NCBI GenBank assembly: GCA_958452935.1
Contig: CAUDVX010000007.1
Span: 1 to 64,000, forward strand
Source of the DNA: an uncultured Collinsella sp.
GTDB taxonomy: Bacteria; Actinomycetota; Coriobacteriia; Coriobacteriales; Coriobacteriaceae
Direction of reading: 5' to 3'
Length of the DNA: 64,000 nucleotides
Under the pieces are notes generated by a model that saw only the letters and a program-made list of their open reading frames with translations, had not been told where the DNA came from and did not search any database. A program made the position numbers and the translations under genes. This document shows positions 52,166 to 59,419 of the stretch, one piece after another; positions within the stretch are counted from its first letter, which is position 1, and each line of letters begins with the position of its first letter.

Positions 52166-53286
52166 CGACCTTCACCCCCGTAGACTGCAAGGGTCCGCTC
52201 GACGACGGAGTCCCAGTTGTAGGTTTGCTCGACATGCGCCTTGGCGGCAGCGCCGAGGGCGCCTGCGTGGCCATCGTCCGCGAGCAGGTCTCGCAGCGCG
52301 GACCGCAGGGAATCGGCACTCCCCTTCTCGAACGTCACGCCGTTGCCAGCGAGGACATCCGCGCACTCGGGGATATCGCTCGTCACGCAGCAGCGGCCGT
52401 ATGCCATGGCCTCCAGCAGGCTCATGGGCATTCCCTCAACATCGGAGGGCAGCACGTAGGCATAGCAGTTGGAGTACAGCTCTTCCAGGGGCTCGCCGTT
52501 GACGAACCCGGTGAAGAGGACGCGCGGGTCGTCCTGGGCGGCATCGCGAAGGGACGCCTCGTACTCGGAGGTGTCCGAACCGCCGCCGGCGATGACGAGG
52601 CTCTTGTTCGTATCGAGCTTCCTGAAGGCCTCGATCAGGAGCTCGGGGCGCTTCTCGGGGACGAGCCTGCCCAGATACAGCAGGTAGGAGCCCGCATCGA
52701 GCTCCCACTTCTCCTTTATCTGATTAACCGGCCTCGGCTGCTTTGGCTCGATACCGTTGGGGATGAACGTCGCCGTGCGGCCGTAGGCACCCTCGAAGTA
52801 GGACTGGGCCGATTTGGACAGGACGACGAGACCGTCGGCCTTAGTGGCAGCGGCCTTCTCCCCCATCTTGATGTAGGTGCTGGCGAGCCTGCCCCACTTG
52901 GCGCGCTGCCAGTCCAGGCCGTGGATGGTGGCCACGGTGCGAATGCCGGCGCGCTTAGCCAGAGGCAGCGGCACGCAAGGACCCTCGGCGTGGTAGTGAA
53001 TCACGTCGGGACGGTCCTTGATGGCAGTCAGAGTGGCGAAGTATGAGGAGCTCAGCGCGGCGAGCCCCTTCTTGTCGATCGTCCTCACGGGGACGACGCG
53101 CACACCGTCGACCTTGCGCTCGCGGCCATCCGCGGCGTCGCCGGTCATGACGTCCGCGCCGGAGCGGTCGTAGCAGGTGACCTCGTGGCCGAGTACCGCC
53201 ATGCGGCGGGCGAGCTCGGTCACGACAACCTCCACGCCACCCTCGCGGGAGCCGTATCTCTTATGTCCGATCATCGCGATGCGCAT
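52162..53286 (-). CDS. Family 4 glycosyltransferase
   Basis: 374 aa, GT-B fold. MRIAMIGHKRYGSREGGVEVVVTELARRM at the N-terminus, DVIHYHAEGPCVPLPLAKRAGIRTVATIHGLDW in the acceptor domain, and YLGRLVPEKRPELLIEAF and EGMPMSLLEAMAYGRCCVTSDIPE (E-x7-E) in the donor domain. It directly follows the initiating sugar transferase, so it probably adds the second sugar. Confidence 0.9.
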   Translation of the reverse strand: MRIAMIGHKRYGSREGGVEVVVTELARRMAVLGHEVTCYDRSGADVMTGDAADGRERKVDGVRVVPVRTIDKKGLAALSSSYFATLTAIKDRPDVIHYHAEGPCVPLPLAKRAGIRTVATIHGLDWQRAKWGRLASTYIKMGEKAAATKADGLVVLSKSAQSYFEGAYGRTATFIPNGIEPKQPRPVNQIKEKWELDAGSYLLYLGRLVPEKRPELLIEAFRKLDTNKSLVIAGGGSDTSEYEASLRDAAQDDPRVLFTGFVNGEPLEELYSNCYAYVLPSDVEGMPMSLLEAMAYGRCCVTSDIPECADVLAGNGVTFEKGSADSLRSALRDLLADDGHAGALGAAAKAHVEQTYNWDSVVERTLAVYGGEGR

Positions 53287-54048
53287 CTAGCACGCACCCT
53301 TGCCGGTGATGACCTCGATCACCGTGAGGACGACGATCTTGAGGTCGGTGATGACGCCTCGGCTGGCGATGTACTCCAGGTCTCGTCGGACCATGCCGTC
53401 GAACCCGGTCGAGTTGCGCTCCGTCACCTGCCACCAGCCGGTGATCCCCGGCTTCACGGCCAGGCGCTGCAGGTCGTACTCGGTATACTCGGCCACCTCG
53501 TTGGGCAGCGGCGGCCTGGGCCCGACTACGGACATCTGGCCCAGGAACACGTTGAGGAACTGCGGGAACTCGTCGATGGAGTGCTTGCGGATGAACTTGC
53601 CGATCTTGGTGACGCGGGGGTCGTCCCTCATCTTGAACATGGCGCCGGCGATCTCGTTCTGTCCCTTGAGCTCGGCGAGGCGTTCGTCGGCGTCTTTATA
53701 CATGGAGCGGAACTTCCACATGCGGAAGGTGGACAGCCTGCCGTCGCGATGGGTCTGGCCCACGCGGATCTGGCTGTAGAACGGGTTGCCCTCGCTCTCC
53801 AGGCGGATGGCCGCGGCGAGCACCAGGCTCGGCACGGCGATGACGGCCAGCACGCAGCCGCTGAACACGATATCGAAGGCGCGCTTGACGGTGCGGTAGG
53901 CCAGGCGTGTGCGGTCCCAGTCCTTCACGGCCTGCATGGCCTTGTAGCGCATGCCCACGTCGCCGCCATTCATGGCCTGGGCAACAAGCGCGGCCCCCAC
54001 CGGCGCGTTTTTCCCTGTCACTTCTTTAGTAGTCAAGTTCAAATCCAC
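53287..54048 (-). CDS. Undecaprenyl-phosphate sugar phosphotransferase (initiating transferase)
   Basis: 253 aa. A single membrane segment (about 65-85) precedes the bacterial sugar-transferase domain: KRAFDIVFSGCVL, FRMWKFRSMYKDADERL, RVTKIGKFIRKHSIDEFPQFLNVFLGQMSVVGPRPPLPNEV and VKPGITGWWQV. It moves a sugar phosphate to the lipid carrier to start the repeat unit. It lacks the large N-terminal membrane domain of WbaP, so it is the short PglC/WcaJ-C type. The start appears to be GTG 54048; the preceding SD is weak. Confidence 0.93.
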   Translation of the reverse strand: MDLNLTTKEVTGKNAPVGAALVAQAMNGGDVGMRYKAMQAVKDWDRTRLAYRTVKRAFDIVFSGCVLAVIAVPSLVLAAAIRLESEGNPFYSQIRVGQTHRDGRLSTFRMWKFRSMYKDADERLAELKGQNEIAGAMFKMRDDPRVTKIGKFIRKHSIDEFPQFLNVFLGQMSVVGPRPPLPNEVAEYTEYDLQRLAVKPGITGWWQVTERNSTGFDGMVRRDLEYIASRGVITDLKIVVLTVIEVITGKGAC

Positions 54049-54117
54049 GTCCCTGTCCCCAGGGGTCCCCCAATCGATGAATTCAAAATGCGAACGAATT
54101 GCCGGTGTGACATCCCC

Positions 54118-54708
54118 TTACGTCTTACTGGGCACGTCCAACGGAAGCAGCTCCCTGAAAGCGGAGTCGCCTTCGCCCACGTCTACCAGGCACCAGCGCT
54201 TATGACGGTCGATCTTCTTTACACGGGCCTCTTGCCCCACCAAGGGCCCTTGCTCTATGTGCAGCACGCCGTCTTCTATGCGGGCTACGCTGTTTCGCAC
54301 CACGCCGTCGTCGTCGAGTACGCTGCGGTACCAGTCCTGCGCATCGTCCGGCATGGGCGCATAGGCCCGCTCCCTGCTGCCGGCAATGCGACAGCCAAAG
54401 CTCAACTGGGCCAAAGCCTTATCGAGCAGAGCGGCATCGCGCGTGGCGACGAAGAAGTATTCCTTGTACATGGGTTTGGTTTGGAGCGACCAGGCGCCGT
54501 CCCGCTTAAACCAGAACTCCTTTTGCATCACAAAAGCGTCCTGCATTAGCTCGTGCGGGATAATGCGGCGGACCTTTTCGCAGATCTCGCGCTCTTTACC
54601 GTTGGGGGTGTGGACCAGATACCAGCGGACGCGACCGTGTTGGCTGTTGGTGATGGCGCCGTTAAAGGCACCGGGCAGCTGCTCTTGGCGCCGCACTGTC
54701 TGTTCCAT
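54118..54708 (-). CDS. NusG/RfaH-like transcription antiterminator
   Basis: 196 aa. An NGN domain (RWYLVHTPNGKEREICEKVRR, about 30-120) with YKEYFFVAT in the RNAP-contacting part and a KOW motif (GPLVGQEARVKKIDRHKRWCLVDV, about 155-180). Paralogues like this (RfaH, LoaP, UpxY types) drive transcription through long polysaccharide operons. It is the first gene of this 12-kb operon, fitting that role. ATG 54708 has AGGGGGCGAGAG upstream; the frame is open to 54900 but that part overlaps the promoter and its inverted repeat. Confidence 0.88.
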   Translation of the reverse strand: MEQTVRRQEQLPGAFNGAITNSQHGRVRWYLVHTPNGKEREICEKVRRIIPHELMQDAFVMQKEFWFKRDGAWSLQTKPMYKEYFFVATRDAALLDKALAQLSFGCRIAGSRERAYAPMPDDAQDWYRSVLDDDGVVRNSVARIEDGVLHIEQGPLVGQEARVKKIDRHKRWCLVDVGEGDSAFRELLPLDVPSKT

Positions 54709-54796
54709 CTCTCGCCCCCTTTTTCTTGTCTCCGCGACGCACACGTATACAGGGGCATTAAGAACAGGCTTCCCGCTCGCAGCTAGGCGCAGACGC

Positions 54797-54927
54797 AAAA
54801 GTACAGGTTTTTGTATCTTTCGACGCAGTTCATTATACGAGCAAACTGCTCGCGTTTTCCCAGATTGCACAAAATGCGCCGCGAATGGGTGCATCTCCAT
54901 ACGCCTCTACAAAAACCTGTACCTTTT
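54797..54927 (-). promoter_or_regulatory. Capsule operon promoter region framed by an inverted repeat
   Basis: Minus-strand TATAAT at 54832-54837 is preceded by a perfect dyad CGAGCA-AAC-TGCTCG (54838-54852) that fills the spacer, and by a poor -35 (GGAAAA). Long arms AAAAGTACAGGTTTTTGTA (54797-54815) and TACAAAAACCTGTACCTTTT (54908-54927) enclose the whole promoter. The dyad is a candidate operator. The downstream arm would be transcribed. Confidence 0.6.
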
Positions 54928-54935
54928 TGCACAAC

Positions 54936-54966
54936 AAAAAAGCCGCTCTAACCAGCGGCTTTTCTT
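54936..54966 (-). terminator. Second terminator downstream of thrS
   Basis: AAAAAAGCCGCT (54936-54947) with AGCGGCTTTT (54954-54963): a bidirectional A/T-flanked hairpin, 6-nt loop. Confidence 0.8.
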
Positions 54967-54977
54967 CTATAGACAAC

Positions 54978-55012
54978 AAAAAAGGCGACCGTCCGCGAGG
55001 ACGATCGCCTTT
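54978..55012 (-). terminator. Terminator of thrS
   Basis: AAAGGCGA (54981-54988) with TCGCCTTT (55005-55012) and an inner GTCC/GGAC stem; on the minus strand it runs into TTTTTT. 22 bp after the thrS stop. Confidence 0.85.
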
Positions 55013-55034
55013 GTTAATTCTTGTGTTGTTTGTG

Positions 55035-56798
55035 CTAAGCGCGAGCCTTGATCTCCTCGGTCACCTTGGCCACAAACTCGTCAACGCTCATCTGAACGGT
55101 CTCGTTCGAGCGGTCGCGGACGGAGATGTTGCCGGCCTCGACCTCCTTCTCGCCCAGGATGAGCATGTAGGGCACGCGGTCGATGCTGCGGGCCTCGCGG
55201 ATCTTGTAGCCGATCTTCTCATCGCGGTCGTCGCAGACCACGCGGATGCCGGCCTCCTCCAGCTTGGCGCACACCTCGTGGGCGTAGTCGCGGCTCTTCT
55301 CGGAAACCGGAAGTGCCTTGACCTGCACGGGAGCCAACCAGGTGGGGAACTTGCCCGCAAAGTGCTCAATCAGAATACCGATGAAGCGCTCGATGGAGCC
55401 AAAGCACACGCGATGCAGCATGATGGGGCGCTTCTTGGTGCCGTCGGCGTCCACGTACTCCAGGTCAAAATTGAGTGGCATCTGGAAGTCGAGCTGCACG
55501 GTACCGCACTGCCAGGTACGGCCGAGCGAGTCCTCCAGGTGGAAGTCGATCTTGGGGCCGTAGAAGGCGCCGTCACCCTCGTTGACCTCGTAGTCCATGT
55601 GCAGCTGCTCCAGAGCGGTGCGCAGGCCCTCCTCGGCGCGAGCCCAGTCCTCATCCGAACCCATGGAGTCCTCGGGGCGGGTGGAAAGCTCAACGTGGTA
55701 CTTAAAGCCAAACTTCTGGTACACGGAGTCGATGAGGTTGACCACGCCCACGATCTCGTCGGTCAGCTGGTCGGGACGCACAAACAGGTGGGCGTCGTCC
55801 TGGTTAAAGCAGCGTACACGGAACAGGCCGTGCAGGGCGCCGCGCAGCTCGTGACGGTGCACCAGGCCAATCTCGCCGGCGCGAATGGGCAGCTCGCGGT
55901 AGGAGTGCGGCTTGGAGGCGTACACCAGCACGCCGCCCGGGCAGTTCATGGGCTTAATGCAGTACTCTTCGTCGTCGATGACGGTGGAGTACATGTTGTC
56001 CTTGTAGTGGTCCCAGTGGCCCGAGGTCTTCCACAGCTGCTTGTTCATGATAAGCGGCGTGGAGATCTCCACGTAGCCGGCCTTGTGGTGAATCTCGCGC
56101 CAGTAGTCCAGCAGCGTGTTCTTAAGGATCATGCCGTTGGGCAGGAAGAACGGGAAGCCGGGGGCCTCGTCCCGCATCATAAAGAGGTCCATCTCGCGGC
56201 CGATCTTGCGGTGGTCGCGCTTCTTGGCCTCCTCCAGCATGTGCATGTGCTCGTCAAGCTCTTCCTTGGTGGCAAAGGCGACGCCGTTGATGCGGGTGAG
56301 CATCTTGTTGTCCTTGTCGCCCTTCCAGTAGGCGCCCGAGACGCCGGTGAGCTTAAAGGCCTTCAGAGCCTTGGTGTAGCAGATGTGGGGGCCGACGCAC
56401 ATATCGATGTAGTCGCCCTGCTGGTAGAAGGTGATGCGGGCGTCGTCGTCCAAGTCGCCGATGTGTTCGACCTTGTACTTCTCGCCGCGCTCCTCCATAA
56501 GGGCGATGGCCTCGGCGCGGGGCTTCTCGTACACGGAGAACTTGAGGTTCTCCTTGACGATCTTCTTCATCTCGGCCTCGATCGCGGGGAAGTCGTCCTC
56601 GCTGATCTTGACGCCCTCGGGCAGGTCGACATCGTAGTAGAAGCCGTTGTCGGTCGCGGGGCCGTAGGCAAAGTCGGCCTCGGGGTACAGGCGCTTGATG
56701 GCCTGCGCCATGATGTGCGCGGCGGAGTGGCGGATGACGTGCGTGACCTCGTCCTGCGGGAGCTCGGCCACCGAACCGTCATTGTAGAGTGCCTTCAT
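55035..56798 (-). CDS. thrS: Threonyl-tRNA synthetase lacking the TGS domain
   Basis: 587 aa against about 640 for the usual enzyme. Editing domain: HSAAHIMAQAIKRLYP (HxxxH) and a later Cys in DMCVGPHI. Class II core: motif 2 FRVRCFNQDDAHLF, CIKPMNCPGG and motif 3 RPIMLHRVCFGSIERFIGILIEHFAG. The anticodon-binding domain is at the C-terminus. The N-terminus goes from MKALYNDGSVAELPQDE directly into the editing domain, so the ~60-residue TGS domain is absent. ATG 56798 is preferred to a start 24 codons upstream that overlaps the leader. Confidence 0.95.
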   Translation of the reverse strand: MKALYNDGSVAELPQDEVTHVIRHSAAHIMAQAIKRLYPEADFAYGPATDNGFYYDVDLPEGVKISEDDFPAIEAEMKKIVKENLKFSVYEKPRAEAIALMEERGEKYKVEHIGDLDDDARITFYQQGDYIDMCVGPHICYTKALKAFKLTGVSGAYWKGDKDNKMLTRINGVAFATKEELDEHMHMLEEAKKRDHRKIGREMDLFMMRDEAPGFPFFLPNGMILKNTLLDYWREIHHKAGYVEISTPLIMNKQLWKTSGHWDHYKDNMYSTVIDDEEYCIKPMNCPGGVLVYASKPHSYRELPIRAGEIGLVHRHELRGALHGLFRVRCFNQDDAHLFVRPDQLTDEIVGVVNLIDSVYQKFGFKYHVELSTRPEDSMGSDEDWARAEEGLRTALEQLHMDYEVNEGDGAFYGPKIDFHLEDSLGRTWQCGTVQLDFQMPLNFDLEYVDADGTKKRPIMLHRVCFGSIERFIGILIEHFAGKFPTWLAPVQVKALPVSEKSRDYAHEVCAKLEEAGIRVVCDDRDEKIGYKIREARSIDRVPYMLILGEKEVEAGNISVRDRSNETVQMSVDEFVAKVTEEIKARA

Positions 56799-56824
56799 GG
56801 GTATGTTTTCTCCTCTCGGATGCC

Positions 56825-56869
56825 TGATGCAAGTGCGTGCGATGCGCTCGGCGTTTTTGACTTGCATCA
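56825..56869 (-). promoter_or_regulatory. Inverted repeat in the thrS leader
   Basis: TGATGCAAGT (56825-56834) and ACTTGCATCA (56860-56869) are perfect 10-nt arms 25 nt apart, starting at the -10 box. They could form a leader hairpin or bind a repressor. No T-box features are visible. Confidence 0.5.
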
Positions 56870-56896
56870 TTATAGGCAGGTTGCCTTGGTATACAA
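56869..56896 (-). promoter_or_regulatory. Promoter of thrS
   Basis: Minus strand: TTGTAT (56891-56896), 16-nt spacer, TATAAT (56869-56874). Confidence 0.75.
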
Positions 56897-56897
56897 G

Positions 56898-56935
56898 CGC
56901 CCGCCGAACCTTAATGGCACGGCGGGCGATTTTCT
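56898..56935. terminator. Hairpin between thrS and the zinc-ribbon gene
   Basis: CGCCCGCCG (56898-56906) pairs with CGGCGGGCG (56920-56928); a T-run (ATTTTCT) follows on the plus strand only. It is placed to end the minus-strand gene at 57035, so its efficiency there is uncertain. Confidence 0.5.
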
Positions 56936-57034
56936 ACGCATGCTTCATCGTGTGGGGGCGGGGCTGCGGGGCGTGCGTGGCTTGCACGTGACGCGCGGGA
57001 CCCGTGGCTTGCGGCCGGCCCGGCGATGGATGCG

Positions 57035-57466
57035 TTACTGAATGCGAGTTCGGCAGTAGGGGCATACCTTCCAGTGCGCGTCGAGCGGGCGATGGCAGCT
57101 GGGGCACACGTTGCGAACCTGAGTGTCGCACACCGGGCACACGACAAAGTCCTTCTCGATGGGCGCGCCGCACTGCGGGCAGGTGCCGTACTGGGCAAGC
57201 TGGCGCTCGCGCAGGGCCATGTCCAGCTCCTGCTCCTCGCGGTCGGCCGCGTAGGAGTGCGGGCGCAGGACCAGGTAGGCGATGAGGCCCACAAACGGGA
57301 TGAGGGCGATGATGCCCCATGCCACGTAGGCGCTGGCGCCGCGGCGGCGAGCGTCGATGAACACATAGACGACCGACAGCACGTACAGGGCGATGATAAA
57401 GCCCACGAAGGCATAGATGACGCCCATAAGCTGCGGTGACATGAGCTCGTTGATGTATTTGGACAT
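57035..57466 (-). CDS. Small zinc-ribbon membrane protein
   Basis: 143 aa. Two transmembrane helices (LMGVIYAFVGFIIALYVLSVVYVF and AYVAWGIIALIPFVGLIAYLVL) are followed by a cytoplasmic tail with two zinc ribbons (CPQCGAPIEKDFVVCPVC and CPSCHRPLDAHWKVCPYC). The first half resembles phospholipase_D-nuclease N-terminal-like (PLDc_N) membrane hairpins. Monocistronic. Function unknown. Confidence 0.8.
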   Translation of the reverse strand: MSKYINELMSPQLMGVIYAFVGFIIALYVLSVVYVFIDARRRGASAYVAWGIIALIPFVGLIAYLVLRPHSYAADREEQELDMALRERQLAQYGTCPQCGAPIEKDFVVCPVCDTQVRNVCPSCHRPLDAHWKVCPYCRTRIQ

Positions 57467-57567
57467 TGAGGTGTACCTTTCGGAAAATTTACAGTCCGGT
57501 CAAGTTTACCACGGGGTTTGTTTATATGGGACCACGGCTAGATACGGGGCTGGCGCGGACACAAACA

Positions 57568-57783
57568 TCTCAATCTGTAACAGGTGGAGGCGGAATCCGG
57601 GTCTAGATGCTACAAATCGAGACGCAGGGGTCCCTCCCCGACTTTAAATCTCAATCTGTAACACATGGGACCGATTTTCCTCTCTTACTGTTACAGATCG
57701 AGACAATGAAAACCGTCCAAACCGAATGTCTCAATCTGTAACAGTTACTCGGATAAAACAGTCCCAGATGTTACAGATTGAGA
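57568..57783. repeat. Six 15-nt repeats in alternating orientation, about 40-bp period
   Basis: TCTCAATCTGTAACA occurs at 57568-57582, 57649-57663 and 57729-57743. Its reverse complement (with up to two changes) is at 57608-57622, 57689-57703 and 57769-57783. Start-to-start distances are 40, 41, 40, 40, 40. The five spacers are 25-26 nt and unrelated. Each pair makes a 55-bp inverted-repeat unit. No protein frame crosses it. It lies between two divergent genes. Confidence 0.9.
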
Positions 57784-57922
57784 CAAATCTCCGACACCGA
57801 AAGTGGCAGACGAGGTTGTCGACGTTGCCGAGTCTCCCCCTCCCCTGCCGTTGGCGGGTGTTGCGGGGCTGTTCGCCGCATTGCCGCCGCACTGTGGGCG
57901 TGCAGACCGTAGGATAGTCTTA

Positions 57923-57937
57923 TTGACAGCCTGTCAA
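57923..57937 (+). promoter_or_regulatory. Operator-like palindrome before the G3P-dehydrogenase-like operon
   Basis: TTGACAG-C-CTGTCAA, a perfect 7-nt dyad, 17 nt upstream of the GTG start and just before GGGAGG. It probably binds a dimeric regulator. It may also contribute a -35 (TTGACA) but no matching -10 lies downstream. Confidence 0.5.
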
Positions 57938-57954
57938 CTCGTCTGGGAGGCACC

Positions 57955-59418
57955 GTGGCAGAAACGTTTGATATCGCAATTGTGGGCGCGGGCATCACGG
58001 GATGCGCCATCGCGCGGCAACTCGCGCGCTATGACTTGTCCATTTGCGTTGTCGAGGCGGCGAACGACATCGCCCTAGGCGCGTCGAAGGCCAACGGCGG
58101 CCTGGTGCACGCCGGCTACGATCCGGCACCGGGCACCGTAAAGGCGCAGGTCAACGCCCGTGGCTGCGAGCTGTATGGTACTTGGGCCCAAGAGCTGGGT
58201 TTTTTGTTTTGCCGAACCGGCTCGATGGTGCTGGGCTTCAACGACGAAGACCGCGCGCACCTCGAGAAGCTGCGTAGCAACGGCCTTACCAACGGCGTGC
58301 CCGAACTGGCGATTATCGATCCCGAGCGCATCCGAGAGCTGGAGCCGCGCGCGAGTGCCGAGGCGACGTGCGCGCTGTGGTGCCCCTCGACCGGTTTTGT
58401 CGATCCGTTTGAGGTCGCCATCGCCGCGCTGGAGAACGCGGTCGCCAACGGCGTGACGTTTATGCGCTCCGCGCCGGTGGAGGCGATTGAGGTTGCTGGC
58501 GGCAAGACTACTGACGGAACTGCGCGCTTTATGCTGGTGACGCCTGCCGGCGATGTGCGCTGCCGCTATCTGATCAACGCCGCGGGCAACGGTGCCGCGG
58601 ACATCTCGCATATGGCCGGCGCCGAGGAGTTCCAAATGGTCTGGCGCCAGGGAAACATCGTGGTGCTGGACAAGGAGCCGCGCACGCTCATGCCGCTCTA
58701 CCCCGTTCCCACGCCGGTGTCCAAGGGCGTTATCGTCACGGGCACCGTGCACGGCAACACCGTGATCACCGCGACCGCCGCCGTGCGCGAACCGGGCGAT
58801 ACACAGACTTACGCGACCGATGTCAACGCGCTCCTGACCGGCGCGCGCAAGCTGGTGCCCGACCTGGACACGCGCCGCGTGGTGCGCGCGTTTGCCGGCG
58901 GGCGTCCGGTCATTCAGGGGACCAACGACTTCTTTATTGGACAGTCCGCCGTGGTGCCAGGCCTGTTCCAGGCGGCGGGCATTCAGTCGCCAGGCGTGGC
59001 GAGCGCGCCGGCCATTGCCGAGCGCATGGAGCACGTGATGCGCGAGGCGGGCGTTGCTTTGCGCGAGCGGGCCGACTGGGACCCGATTCGCCGCGCGCCG
59101 GACGACTTCGACCGTGCGTCGCTTGCGCGCAAGGAGGAACTAATCGAGTCCGACCCTGCATGGGGGCAGATCGTCTGCCGCTGCGAGACGGTGCCCGAGG
59201 CCGAAATCGTGGCCGCGATTCGGCGCCGTCCGGGCGCGGTTTCGGTCGAGGGCGTCAAGCGCCGCTGCCGTGCGGGCATGGGCCGCTGCCAGAGCGGCTT
59301 TTGCCAGAGCCGCGTGGTGGCGATTCTGGCCCGCGAGTTGGAATGTGACCCCAGCGAGGTGCCGCTAGAGGACACTGGCTCGTGGCTCGTTGAGGGACCT
59401 ATGAAGGGGGTGCGCTAG
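57955..59418 (+). CDS. GlpA-like FAD-dependent dehydrogenase with [2Fe-2S] domain
   Basis: 487 aa. FAD-binding IAIVGAGITGCAIARQLARY is at 6-25, a DAO-type domain follows (LGASKANGGLVHAGYDPAPGT), and the C-terminus has a BFD-like cluster domain (CRCETVPEAEIV and CRAGMGRCQSGFC, about 400-455). This is the architecture of anaerobic glycerol-3-phosphate dehydrogenase large subunits. GTG start with GGGAGG 4 nt upstream. The next two genes complete a three-gene set found in many Firmicutes and Actinobacteria. Substrate not proven. Confidence 0.85.
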   Translation: MAETFDIAIVGAGITGCAIARQLARYDLSICVVEAANDIALGASKANGGLVHAGYDPAPGTVKAQVNARGCELYGTWAQELGFLFCRTGSMVLGFNDEDRAHLEKLRSNGLTNGVPELAIIDPERIRELEPRASAEATCALWCPSTGFVDPFEVAIAALENAVANGVTFMRSAPVEAIEVAGGKTTDGTARFMLVTPAGDVRCRYLINAAGNGAADISHMAGAEEFQMVWRQGNIVVLDKEPRTLMPLYPVPTPVSKGVIVTGTVHGNTVITATAAVREPGDTQTYATDVNALLTGARKLVPDLDTRRVVRAFAGGRPVIQGTNDFFIGQSAVVPGLFQAAGIQSPGVASAPAIAERMEHVMREAGVALRERADWDPIRRAPDDFDRASLARKEELIESDPAWGQIVCRCETVPEAEIVAAIRRRPGAVSVEGVKRRCRAGMGRCQSGFCQSRVVAILARELECDPSEVPLEDTGSWLVEGPMKGVR

Positions 59419-59419
59419 G

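Noticed and set aside
56799..56868. T-box riboswitch upstream of thrS
   Set aside because: The leader is only about 60 nt, with no T-box sequence, specifier loop or terminator/antiterminator pair.
54885..57041. 718-codon plus-strand ORF
   Set aside because: Antisense to thrS along its length. Its leucine/valine-rich composition is the mirror of thrS codons.
57568..57783. CRISPR array call
   Set aside because: Repeats are only 15 nt and alternate in orientation, and no cas gene is present. Reported as a repeat array instead.
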